From Ensifer adhaerens (GTDB taxonomy: Bacteria > Pseudomonadota > Alphaproteobacteria > Rhizobiales > Rhizobiaceae), in contig OCMG01000004.1 in NCBI GenBank assembly GCA_900215285.1, positions 3,394,001-3,458,000 of the forward strand: 64,000 nt of DNA, given 5' to 3'. Positions 17,307 through 24,669 of this stretch are shown piece by piece. Position 1 is the stretch's first letter. The number at the start of each line of letters is the position of its first letter. The notes beneath the pieces were generated by a model. That model had not been told where the DNA came from. It was given only the letters and a program-made list of their open reading frames with translations, and made no database searches. The position numbers and the translations under genes are program-made.

Positions 17307-18421
17307 AGGTCTTCAAGACACTGGCGCTTTCGGCCGCCGCCCTTCTTCTCGGCACGACTGTCGGATTCTCCGCCACGATCACCGACATTCTCGATCGCAA
17401 GGTGGAGGTGGCCAGCCCGCCGCAGCGCATCCTGCTCGGTTTCAATTTCGAGGACTTCATGGCGGTGGGCGGTCCCGGCGTCATGGATCGCGTCGTGGCC
17501 ATCTCCGCGCCCGTGTGGCGCGACTGGCGGCCGGCGCAATATGCGACCTATGTGAAGGCGATCCCCTCCATTGCCGACAAGGTGGATGTGGGCGACACCG
17601 AGGCCGGGACCTTCTCGATCGAAAAGGCGATTTCGGCGCGGCCCGATCTCGTCCTCCTTGCCGCCTGGCAATTCAAGTCGCTGGGCGAGACGGTGAAGCA
17701 GTTCGAGGCGGCGGGCGTTCCGGTCGTCGTCATCGACTACAATGCGCAGACGGTTGAGAAGCATCTGCGCTCGACCACCATTCTTGGCGAGGTGCTGGGG
17801 CAGCCGGAGCGCGCGCGGAAGCTCGGCGACTTCTACAAGGCCTCCGTCGAGGACACGATCGCCCGCGTCAAGGCGGCGCAGAAGACCGAAAGCGGGCCAC
17901 CGAAGAAGGTCTATGTGGAACTGGCCCAGAAGGGCCCGGGCGAGTTCGGCAATTCCTATGGCGACACGATGTGGGCCGGCGTGATCGACATGGCCGGCGG
18001 CGCGAATATCGCCAAGGGCCAGGTGGGCAACTGGGGGCCGCTGCGTCCTGAATATGTGCTCTCCGCAGCCCCTGATGCGATCTTTCTGGCGGGCTCGGAA
18101 TGGCTGAACAAGCCGCAGGCCGTTTCTGTCGGCTTCGGCGCGGATCCGGCCGTCGTCAACCAGCGCATCGCCGCCTATCTGAAGCGGCCCGGCTGGGATC
18201 AGCTGCCGGCGGTGAAGGCGGGCGAAGTCCACGCCGTCTATCACGGCGGAACGCGCACGCTCTCCGACTTCGTCTATGTGCGCTACATGGCGAAGGTCCT
18301 GCATCCCCAGGCCTTCGAGGATGTCGATCCGAATGCGGAAATCCGCGCCTTCTACAAGGCGTGGTTGCCGATCGAGGCCAATGGCGTCTTCATCCAGCAG
18401 TACAAGGCTGCGGCGCAATGA
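17303..18421 (+). CDS. Metal-chelate ABC transporter, substrate-binding protein
   Basis: 372 aa. Signal peptide 1-23 (ALSAAALLLGTTVGFSA), then TITDILDRKVEVASPPQRI, the start of the BtuF/FepB fold, with ISARPDLVLLAAWQF and AAGVPVVVIDYNA in the usual places. This family binds ferric siderophores, haem, cobalamin or metal chelates. The cargo is not readable; the long insert around EFGNSYGDTMWAGVIDMAGGANIAKG is typical of the family. It overlaps the regulator (ATGA) upstream and the permease (ATGA) downstream. Confidence 0.88.
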   Translation: MKVFKTLALSAAALLLGTTVGFSATITDILDRKVEVASPPQRILLGFNFEDFMAVGGPGVMDRVVAISAPVWRDWRPAQYATYVKAIPSIADKVDVGDTEAGTFSIEKAISARPDLVLLAAWQFKSLGETVKQFEAAGVPVVVIDYNAQTVEKHLRSTTILGEVLGQPERARKLGDFYKASVEDTIARVKAAQKTESGPPKKVYVELAQKGPGEFGNSYGDTMWAGVIDMAGGANIAKGQVGNWGPLRPEYVLSAAPDAIFLAGSEWLNKPQAVSVGFGADPAVVNQRIAAYLKRPGWDQLPAVKAGEVHAVYHGGTRTLSDFVYVRYMAKVLHPQAFEDVDPNAEIRAFYKAWLPIEANGVFIQQYKAAAQ

Positions 18422-19482
18422 GCGAGGCCGCCGTTCTCGCAAGCCCGGCTGCACGGGCTCAGCGGTCTGGCGCGACGGGGAAACTCGTCGCGCTCGGCCT
18501 CTGCGGCCTGGCGCTGATCGCAGCACTCGCCATCGATCTGTCAACCGGGCCGTCGGGTATGCCGCTCGAAGCACTCATCCCGACCCTGCTTGCCGGACCG
18601 CACGGGGCCGACCGCATGGCCGCCACGATCCTCTGGCAGCTTCGCATGCCGGAGGCGGCCATGGCGACCCTGGTCGGGGCCTGCCTTGGCCTTTCGGGAT
18701 TGCAGATGCAGACGATCCTCGACAATCCGCTGGCGAGCCCGTTCACGTTGGGCTTTTCGGCCGCTGCCGGCTTTGGCGCGGCCGTCGCCATCCTGTTCGA
18801 GCTGAGCCTGCCATTGCCGGCCATCTATGCGATCCCGGTCGCCGCGTTCGCCATGACGCTGGTCGCGGCGGCCATCGTCTATCTGATTGCGCGCATCAGC
18901 GGCGCGAGCCCGGAAGTGCTGGTTCTGGCCGGGATCGCGGTTCTCTTCTTCTTCCAGTCGCTGCAATCCTTCCTGCAATACATGGCCTCGCCGGAAGTGC
19001 TGCAGCAGATCGTCTTCTGGCTGTTCGGCAGTCTGCAGAAGGCGACGTGGAGCGGGGTTCTGACAGTCTTCGTCATCCTTGTCTTCACGCTGCCCTTGAT
19101 CATCCGCGACTGCTGGCAGCTGACGGCGCTGCGGCTCGGCGAGGACAATGCGGCGAGCCTGGGCGTCAAGACCTGGGCGCTGCGCCGGCGGACCTTCGTG
19201 CTCACAGCACTGCTGACGGCGGCGGCCGTCTCCTTTACCGGCACGATCGGCTTTATCGGCCTCATTGCGCCGCATGCGGGGCGCGCGCTGGTCGGCGAGG
19301 ATCACCGCTTTGCGTTGCCGATGTCGGCGCTGGCGGGTGCGGCGATGCTTGCAGGAGCCTCCGCATTCGGCAAAACGGTTTCGCCCGGCGGGGTCATTCC
19401 CGTGGGGATCGTCACGGCGGTGATCGGCGTTCCGGTGCTTTTTGCGATCCTCGTCTTTTCCCGGAAAGGACGGCTGGCATGA
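18418..19482 (+). CDS. Metal-chelate ABC transporter, FecCD/BtuC-type permease
   Basis: 354 aa with about nine to ten membrane helices. Segments such as RMPEAAMATLVGACLGLSGLQMQ, NPLASPFTLGFSAAAGFGA and the ATPase-coupling region GFIGLIAPHAGRALVGEDHR are characteristic of FecCD permeases (the usual text is GFIGLVxPHxxR). It presumably works as a homodimer in the inner membrane. The start ATG overlaps the binding-protein stop; its own stop overlaps the ATPase start. Confidence 0.92.
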   Translation: MSEAAVLASPAARAQRSGATGKLVALGLCGLALIAALAIDLSTGPSGMPLEALIPTLLAGPHGADRMAATILWQLRMPEAAMATLVGACLGLSGLQMQTILDNPLASPFTLGFSAAAGFGAAVAILFELSLPLPAIYAIPVAAFAMTLVAAAIVYLIARISGASPEVLVLAGIAVLFFFQSLQSFLQYMASPEVLQQIVFWLFGSLQKATWSGVLTVFVILVFTLPLIIRDCWQLTALRLGEDNAASLGVKTWALRRRTFVLTALLTAAAVSFTGTIGFIGLIAPHAGRALVGEDHRFALPMSALAGAAMLAGASAFGKTVSPGGVIPVGIVTAVIGVPVLFAILVFSRKGRLA

Positions 19483-20237
19483 GCCTCGAAGTTCGCGACA
19501 TGAATGTCACCCGCGGGGCGAAGAAGACGCTTTGCGATGTCTCGCTGTCGCTTCCCGGCGGCGGGGTCACGGCCGTCGTCGGGCCGAACGGGGCCGGCAA
19601 ATCCACCTTTCTCTCGGCGCTGGCCGGGCTGCTGCCGCATGACGGGGCGGTCACCTGGAAAGGCGAGGCCGTCGACCGCCGGGCGCTGGCCTACATGCCG
19701 CAGAACACCGATGTGCGCTCGGCGTTGACGGTGCTGGAGGTCATGCTGCTCGGACGGCTGGAGCGGCTCGGTGTGCGCGTCGGCGACGACGACATTGCCG
19801 ATGCGATGGCGCTGCTTTCCCGTTTCGGTCTTGCCGACCTGGCGTCACGCGCCATGCCGACGCTGTCGGGCGGACAGCGGCAGCTTGTCATGCTGTCGCA
19901 ACGGCTGATGCGGCGGCCGGAGTTGCTCATCATGGACGAGCCGACCAGCGCGCTCGACATCCGCCACCAGATGGAGGCGCTCGGCCATGTCGAGACGTAC
20001 GCGCGCGAAAGCGGCGCGCTGGTTCTCGTCGCGCTGCATGACATCAACCTTGCCGCCCGCTTCTGCGGGCAGATGCTGCTCTTCGCGCGCGGCCGGCTGA
20101 TTGGCGCCGGCGCGCATGAGGACGTGCTGACGGCAACCACCATTCGCGCGGCCTATGGCGTGGAGGCGGAATTCGTTGCCTCGCCCGCCGGCCACCGCGT
20201 CTTCATCCCCACCGGGCTCGCCCCGGCGGGCTTCTGA
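19479..20237 (+). CDS. Metal-chelate ABC transporter, ATP-binding protein
   Basis: 252 aa. Walker A GPNGAGKST (residues 36-44), Q-loop in YMPQNTD, signature LSGGQRQ, Walker B LLIMDEPTSALD and the switch His in VALHDINLAARF are all intact. It is the FepC/BtuD type and powers the permease at 18418. The start overlaps the permease stop by four bases. The last 20 residues (VFIPTGLAPAGF) are family-typical. The stop lies 35 bases before the copper chaperone gene. Confidence 0.93.
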   Translation: MSLEVRDMNVTRGAKKTLCDVSLSLPGGGVTAVVGPNGAGKSTFLSALAGLLPHDGAVTWKGEAVDRRALAYMPQNTDVRSALTVLEVMLLGRLERLGVRVGDDDIADAMALLSRFGLADLASRAMPTLSGGQRQLVMLSQRLMRRPELLIMDEPTSALDIRHQMEALGHVETYARESGALVLVALHDINLAARFCGQMLLFARGRLIGAGAHEDVLTATTIRAAYGVEAEFVASPAGHRVFIPTGLAPAGF

Positions 20238-20272
20238 CAACCCGAACCATCCAATCAACAAGGAGAACACCC

Positions 20273-20785
20273 ATGAAAATGATCAGGACCCTCGGCCTCG
20301 CGCTCGCCGCCGGGCTTCTCGCCACCGCCGCCTTTGCCCATGAATACAAGGTCGGCGATCTCGAAATCGTCCATCCGGCCAGCCGCGCCATGGTTCCGGG
20401 GGCCGCCGTGGGCGGCGGCTTCATGGAGATCATCAATCGCGGCAAGAGCGATGACACGCTCGTCTCCATCACCTCCCCCGCCACGCCCAACGTTCAGCTG
20501 CACGAAATGGCTGTCACCGATGGGGTGATGAAGATGCGCCAGATGAAGGACGGCATTCCGGTTCCGGCCGGCAAGACGGTGGAGCTGAAGAAGGGCGGAC
20601 TGCATGTCATGTTCATGGACGTGAAAACGCCCTTCAAGGAAGGCGACAAGGTGCCGGCCGTGCTGCACTTCCAGAAGGCCGGTGACGTGAAGGTCGAATT
20701 CGACGTCGGCCCGGCCAATGGCGGCGAGATGAAGCATGACATGAAGGACATGAAAGACATGAGCGGCCAGAAGCCGAAGATGTAA
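20273..20785 (+). CDS. PCu(A)C periplasmic copper chaperone
   Basis: 170 aa. A signal peptide (1-22) ends in AAFAH. The mature domain carries the PCuAC copper site pattern H-x-M...H-x-M: LHEMAVTDGVMKMRQM then GGLHVMFMDVK. It supplies Cu(I) to cytochrome oxidase assembly in the periplasm (family knowledge). The C-terminal tail (MKHDMKDMKDMSGQKPKM) is rich in Met/His and may bind more copper. AAGGAG precedes ATG 20273. It is probably the last gene of the ABC operon, hinting that the importer may handle copper or a copper-linked chelate (inference). Confidence 0.92.
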   Translation: MKMIRTLGLALAAGLLATAAFAHEYKVGDLEIVHPASRAMVPGAAVGGGFMEIINRGKSDDTLVSITSPATPNVQLHEMAVTDGVMKMRQMKDGIPVPAGKTVELKKGGLHVMFMDVKTPFKEGDKVPAVLHFQKAGDVKVEFDVGPANGGEMKHDMKDMKDMSGQKPKM

Positions 20786-20799
20786 TGCGAAACGCCTTT

Positions 20800-20830
20800 C
20801 ATTCACCCTGGCAATGCGCCGGGGTGAATG
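20800..20830 (+). terminator. Hairpin after the copper chaperone gene
   Basis: CATTCACCC pairs perfectly with GGGTGAATG around a 13-base loop, 15 bases after the stop codon. No U-run follows, so it may be a weak terminator or a 3'-end stabiliser. Confidence 0.5.
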
Positions 20831-20916
20831 GCTGCCGCCCCCCTGCGGCAGAATGCTGCATCGCGAATTATTTGCTTTACCGCAAATAACCTCGGCTTTA
20901 CTGCGCTATGAATAAT

Positions 20917-20930
20917 TTGACGAAGATCAC
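20917..20930. promoter_or_regulatory. FNR/FixK-like box 1
   Basis: TTGACGAAGATCAC fits TTGAY-N4-RTCAA except for the last base. It lies 127 bases upstream of the small membrane protein gene. Confidence 0.5.
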
Positions 20931-20998
20931 AGGCAAGAAGATATAGCCGCCAGGCGGCACGATGTCTTCACCCATCTTGTTTTGCATTTCGTCAATTC

Positions 20999-21012
20999 TT
21001 GATCAAGCGCAA
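20999..21012. promoter_or_regulatory. FNR/FixK-like box 2 (weak right half)
   Basis: TTGATCAAGCGCAA has a perfect left half-site and CAA of the right half. It lies 45 bases upstream of the start at 21057, a position suited to activation near the -40 region. Confidence 0.45.
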
Positions 21013-21056
21013 ATCTCGGAAGCACCCGACTTCCGGAGAGCTGAAAGGACCGTGTC

Positions 21057-21281
21057 ATGCAGGCTGTCATCTACAATATCCCCGTCTTTGGCTGGATGCT
21101 GCGCGAGGCCGCGCAGGGAACCGTGGCGGCGAAGCTGCTCTTCGTCATCAACTGCCTGCTCATCTGGGCGCTCGCGATCGTCATCTTCGGCTTTCCGGCG
21201 ATCATCATTCCCGCTCTTGCGGCGGTCGCCGGCATGTTCATGATTCTCATCGTCCTCTCCTGGCCCTATCATGGCGATTGA
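21057..21281 (+). CDS. Small two-helix membrane protein
   Basis: 74 aa with two hydrophobic segments (about 24-45, AKLLFVINCLLIWALAIVIFGF, quoted in part, and 48-68). AGGACCGTGTC precedes ATG 21057. No family is recognised. Two FNR/FixK-like boxes lie upstream and two downstream in front of uspA, which suggests expression under low oxygen. It may sit in the inner membrane as a small accessory protein. Confidence 0.65.
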   Translation: MQAVIYNIPVFGWMLREAAQGTVAAKLLFVINCLLIWALAIVIFGFPAIIIPALAAVAGMFMILIVLSWPYHGD

Positions 21282-21317
21282 GCCCGAAAGGCGCCTTGCG
21301 ATGGATCAATCCGACGC

Positions 21318-21331
21318 TTGACAGAGATCAA
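21318..21331. promoter_or_regulatory. FNR/FixK box 3
   Basis: TTGACAGAGATCAA fits the TTGAY-N4-ATCAA pattern fully. It is 121 bases upstream of the universal stress protein start. Confidence 0.75.
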
Positions 21332-21339
21332 GCAAAATC

Positions 21340-21353
21340 TTGATCTCAATCAA
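21340..21353. promoter_or_regulatory. FNR/FixK box 4
   Basis: TTGATCTCAATCAA is a perfect FNR/FixK consensus site. Its centre lies 22 bases downstream of box 3, about two helical turns, and about 105 bases upstream of uspA. Confidence 0.82.
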
Positions 21354-21451
21354 TGCGGGGCAGGACGAAAAGGCAGAGTCTCCCCATCAAGACGGATGCA
21401 TTGAAGCGAGGCCGCGTGGCCCCACGATGCATCTGCCGGATGGAGAGCGTC

Positions 21452-21862
21452 ATGTTCAAGAAAATCATCGTCGCCGTGGATATGGCGCAGATCGACAAGG
21501 GTGCGAAGATCCTCAAGAAGGCCGAAGCGCTCGCCGACGACGGCGGCGAGATCGTGCTTCTGAATGTGGTCGAGGATATTCCCGGTTACCTGGCCATAGA
21601 CGTGCCGGGCCATGTCATCGAGAAAAACCGCCAGCAGGCGCTGGAGACGCTCGACAAGCTGCGCGCCGAGATCAAGGTGCGCACGCGCGCCGAATTGCGC
21701 ACGGGTCAGGCCGCCAGCAACATTCTGGCCGCCGCGCAGGCACATGCGGCAGACCTGATCATGGTCGCGTCTCACCGACCCGACATCTCCAACTACTTTC
21801 TCGGTTCCACCGCCGACCGCGTGGTGCGCCATGCCGACATCTCGGTGCTGGTCGACCGCTGA
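21452..21862 (+). CDS. Universal stress protein (UspA family)
   Basis: 136 aa, a single Usp domain: MFKKIIVAVDMAQIDKG at the start, GEIVLLNVVEDIPGYL in the middle, and ADLIMVASHRPDISNYFLGSTADRV near the end. The nucleotide-binding loop lacks the full G-x2-G-x9-G pattern, so ATP binding is uncertain. Usp proteins aid survival in energy or oxygen limitation. ATG 21452 has GGAGAG five bases upstream. Two strong FNR/FixK boxes precede it, and a DksA-like gene follows after 32 bases, probably in the same transcript. Confidence 0.9.
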   Translation: MFKKIIVAVDMAQIDKGAKILKKAEALADDGGEIVLLNVVEDIPGYLAIDVPGHVIEKNRQQALETLDKLRAEIKVRTRAELRTGQAASNILAAAQAHAADLIMVASHRPDISNYFLGSTADRVVRHADISVLVDR

Positions 21863-21894
21863 GTCTCAAAAAACCCCAATCCGGAGAGAGACCA

Positions 21895-22212
21895 ATGAAC
21901 GCCATGAGCCCCGACGTCGCCAGATTGATGGCCCGCAAGCAGGAGTTGACGCAGCGCCTCGGTAAGATCGAGACCGATCTGGACAGCACCCGCAATCCCG
22001 ACAGCGAGGAGCGCGCCACGGAGCGGGAAAATGACGAAGTTCTGGAGGAACTCGGCCTGCAGGGACAGATCGAGCTGAAGGCCATAGAGGCGGCGTTGAA
22101 GCGCGTCGCCGACGGCACCTACGGCACCTGCGTGCGCTGCGGCGGCGAGATCAGCCGCGAACGGCTGGACGCCGTGCCGCACGCCGCCCTGTGCAGTGAC
22201 TGCATGCGCTGA
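21895..22212 (+). CDS. TraR/DksA-type zinc-finger protein
   Basis: 105 aa. An N-terminal coiled coil (residues 8-72, ELTQRLGKIETDLDSTR onward) leads into a four-Cys zinc finger: CVRCGGEISRERL and ALCSDCMR. This is the short TraR/DksA class that binds in the RNA polymerase secondary channel; the acidic coiled-coil tip (TERENDEVLEEL) is the part expected to enter it. AGAGAGACCA precedes the ATG. It is coupled to uspA, so the pair may retune transcription in the low-oxygen state (inference). A terminator follows at 22324. Confidence 0.9.
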   Translation: MNAMSPDVARLMARKQELTQRLGKIETDLDSTRNPDSEERATERENDEVLEELGLQGQIELKAIEAALKRVADGTYGTCVRCGGEISRERLDAVPHAALCSDCMR

Positions 22213-22323
22213 ACCCAGCGCGCCGCACGGAAGAGGCATCCATCTCTTTCGGGCGGAAATGGAAAAACGATGCGCGGACCGTTCCGGGGGTGAGGCGGTT
22301 AAACCCTTTCTCCGCGCAACGTC

Positions 22324-22365
22324 GAGGCCGGGTGACAACGGGGGCCACCCGGCCTCATTGTTTTC
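22324..22365 (+). terminator. Rho-independent terminator after the DksA-like gene
   Basis: A perfect 11-bp stem, GAGGCCGGGTG with CACCCGGCCTC, is followed by ATTGTTTTC. Confidence 0.8.
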
Positions 22366-22374
22366 AACACGGCC

Positions 22375-22464
22375 GGCGACACCGGAGCCCACTTTTCCTC
22401 GGAATTACGCTTTCTTCCATCGCATTCCGGACGGAAAACCGGGGCCCACTTTTCCTCGGAATGC
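22375..22464. repeat. Short interspersed palindrome, diverged tandem copies 3 and 4
   Basis: Two copies of CCCACTTTTCCTCGGAAT occur about 60 bases apart, each after CCGGAG or CCGGGG. The second is bounded by GCATTCCGG (22422) and CGGAATGC (22457), matching the GCAATTCC/GGAATTGC arms of the copies at 1867 and 12740. Confidence 0.6.
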
Positions 22465-22465
22465 T

Positions 22466-22885
22466 TTACTTATCCGGCGTGAAATTCATCGCCGTGCCGT
22501 TCAGGCAATAGCGCAGGCCAGTCGGCGGCGGCCCATCCGGGAAGACGTGGCCGAGATGGGCGTCGCAACGGGCGCAGCGGATTTCCGTGCGCACCATGAA
22601 ATGCGAGCGATCCTCGATCTCGGTGATCGCATCCTCCGATACCGCCTTGAAAAAGCTCGGCCATCCGCAGCCGGCATCGAATTTCGTGTCCGACACGAAG
22701 AGCGGCGCGTCGCAGCAGACGCAGGAATAGGTGCCACGATCGAACGTGTTCCAGAAGGGGCCGGTGAAGGGCCGCTCCGTGCCATGCTCGCGGGTGACGT
22801 GATATTGTGCCGGCGTGAGCTGGTCGCGCCATTCTTCGTCCGACTTGGTGATGACGGGGACTATGCGTGCCATATGCGCCTCCAT
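22466..22885 (-). CDS. msrB: Peptide-methionine (R)-S-oxide reductase MsrB
   Basis: 139 aa, cytosolic. MsrB reduces the R form of methionine sulfoxide in proteins. The zinc CxxC pairs are at [11 protein letters not shown] and [13 protein letters not shown]; the catalytic Cys is in [12 protein letters not shown] near the C-terminus, and the substrate-pocket segment is GCGWPSFF. Length is normal. The start may be ATG 22885 or 22873 (MARIVPV); both have a GGAGG at an acceptable distance. It is monocistronic. Confidence 0.94.
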   Translation of the reverse strand: MEAHMARIVPVITKSDEEWRDQLTPAQYHVTREHGTERPFTGPFWNTFDRGTYSCVCCDAPLFVSDTKFDAGCGWPSFFKAVSEDAITEIEDRSHFMVRTEIRCARCDAHLGHVFPDGPPPTGLRYCLNGTAMNFTPDK

Positions 22886-23206
22886 GCGACTTGCACCTCC
22901 CGCTTCAGAAACTGATTCAACTCAGAAACCGATTCAAGGGGCGGCATTCTGCCAATTGATTTCGTTGAAGTTACGCGACCTCAGATGGGGATGTCGAGCA
23001 GGATCGGCAATGGGGCGGGAGGTCAAGCGGGATCACCTTGGTGTGAGCGGCGCTCGAGCAGCCATCGCAAGCGGCTCAATCATGCACTGTCCCTTGCTCA
23101 GCCTGACCACCCTGGATAGGCTTCGCGCAGGCAAGCCTGGAGATCGTGTGCTCGCCGCAGACCATTTCCCTGGAACACGACCAGGGTTCAGAGGTAGACA
23201 CCAGCT
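22886..23206. other. Divergent intergenic region
   Basis: About 320 bases with no gene seen. A direct repeat of CAGAAAC(T/C)GATTCAA occurs at about 22905-22937, close to the msrB start. No terminator or known box is evident. Confidence 0.35.
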
Positions 23207-24412
23207 ATGCGCGGAAAACTCATTCTCTCTACCTTCTTGTTCTCATGGTTGGCGACGGCCGCCGCTTCAGAAGCCGCGGCACCGATGATGTGCCTGGTTC
23301 GCGTGGCCAACAGCGAGCCCGGAGAGGCAGAAAACTTTGAAGCCTGGCGCATGGTGAATACCATGAAGACTTTCCCCGGTATTCCGATGCCCATTATCTA
23401 CAACAATCGCGGAGGCGCTTTCACGATCAATGACGATGATTCACTCGTCAAAATCAGCGGAATGTTTCCGGAAAATGAGGTTCACGACGAATATGCAAGA
23501 GATCCCATTTCCGGCGTCGTCGTCGGCGTCAACCGAAATGGAATTTACAAGATAGCCCCAGGCGAACACTCATTCATCCCCTTGGCTGAAAAAGAGAAAC
23601 TCCCGGGGAATCCCACCTCGATTGTCTTTATCAATCGCTGGAAGAGCTTCATCTTCCGGAGCGGCACGCATTTGTACAAGTTGAGCGAAGACTGGAAAAT
23701 CAACGAATTGCCTCTGCGGAACTGGACGCCAGACGGTCCGGGACGTGTCTTTGATCTGCCGACGGTGGACGCCCTGTTGCTCGAGGACAAAAACGCCATC
23801 TATGTTTATCGGAAATCAGGCTCGGTCGAGAAGATTGCAGATCTCGAAAAATTCGATTTTGTCGATCAAGTCGCTTCCCTCTCTCAGAGCGAAATCCGTA
23901 TTCAAACCCACCATTTCGAATACCTGCTCACGGTATCAAGCAACCCTGCGAAGGACGGGTCGGCGAAATTGGAGGTGTCGCCGAAGCGGAACAGGAAACG
24001 TGACTCGAATTCCACACGTTCCGATGACACGCGGATCATCGAAACAAGCTGGGGAGCAACCTATTCGTGGAGTACGCGTAGCCTCTCCGAACACAGAGGC
24101 AACGCGGTTCGGACAATTGCAACGTCCCAGCTTTTCGACCCAGCCAATCCCAAGGCACGAATTCAGGAGGTCATCGAGTTCCCGAGCGCTCATATTCTTG
24201 TGATACTGACGAGTGCGAGCGGCATATTCATGTTGAGTGACGACAACATCGTTTCCAAGATTCCCGGTAGCGAAAATATTGGCGTACCGTTCTTTAGAAC
24301 CCAGGGAGTAATACCCGTCCGGCAAAGCATGCTGATTGTGGGTCAATCGGGCTTATATCTCCTTTCCAAGAGAATTGGCGCTCCCGGCGACAGATGCATC
24401 GCTGAAAATTGA
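23207..24412 (+). CDS. Secreted hypothetical protein, possibly beta-propeller
   Basis: 401 aa. A signal peptide (1-25, ending SEAAA) is clear. The mature chain is beta-rich with recurring short units such as GVVVGVNRNGIYKIAPGEH, FRSGTHLYKLSEDW, KNAIYVYRKSGSVEKI, ASGIFMLSDDNIV and GQSGLYLLSKR, which suggests blades of a beta-propeller (inference). No known family is recognised. Codon usage is visibly lower in GC than in neighbouring genes, with many A/T third positions, pointing to acquired DNA. Two Cys lie near the ends of the mature chain. It has no operon partner. Confidence 0.75.
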   Translation: MRGKLILSTFLFSWLATAAASEAAAPMMCLVRVANSEPGEAENFEAWRMVNTMKTFPGIPMPIIYNNRGGAFTINDDDSLVKISGMFPENEVHDEYARDPISGVVVGVNRNGIYKIAPGEHSFIPLAEKEKLPGNPTSIVFINRWKSFIFRSGTHLYKLSEDWKINELPLRNWTPDGPGRVFDLPTVDALLLEDKNAIYVYRKSGSVEKIADLEKFDFVDQVASLSQSEIRIQTHHFEYLLTVSSNPAKDGSAKLEVSPKRNRKRDSNSTRSDDTRIIETSWGATYSWSTRSLSEHRGNAVRTIATSQLFDPANPKARIQEVIEFPSAHILVILTSASGIFMLSDDNIVSKIPGSENIGVPFFRTQGVIPVRQSMLIVGQSGLYLLSKRIGAPGDRCIAEN

Positions 24413-24418
24413 CACATG

Positions 24419-24431
24419 GATAATCATTATC
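24419..24431. promoter_or_regulatory. Perfect 6-1-6 palindrome resembling a Fur box
   Basis: GATAATCATTATC equals the last 13 bases of the classical Fur consensus. It lies just after the secreted-protein gene and 240 bases before mrpA. Rhizobial Fur/Mur sites differ, so this is only a candidate. Confidence 0.3.
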
Positions 24432-24669
24432 GCAGGGCACACATCGGCTGCTTTCGACTTTGCTTGCCCTTATGCCGTCACTCCTGTTGAAATTGGGTGC
24501 TCTGTTTTGCCGGATTTCAATCATACGCAGCATTGCGTCCAATCTCCGGGCGAACGGCGAGAGCTCTAAACGTCAGTCCTACCCCGACATTCCCCAAAAA
24601 ATCCTCTCCAAAGCTTGAGCCTGCCCCCACATTGCCCTATCCATCCTCCTCTCACGTGACGGAGACCTC

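Noticed and set aside
22196..22915. Plus-strand frame across the repeat and msrB
   Set aside because: It runs through a terminator, repeats and the antisense of msrB; no family.
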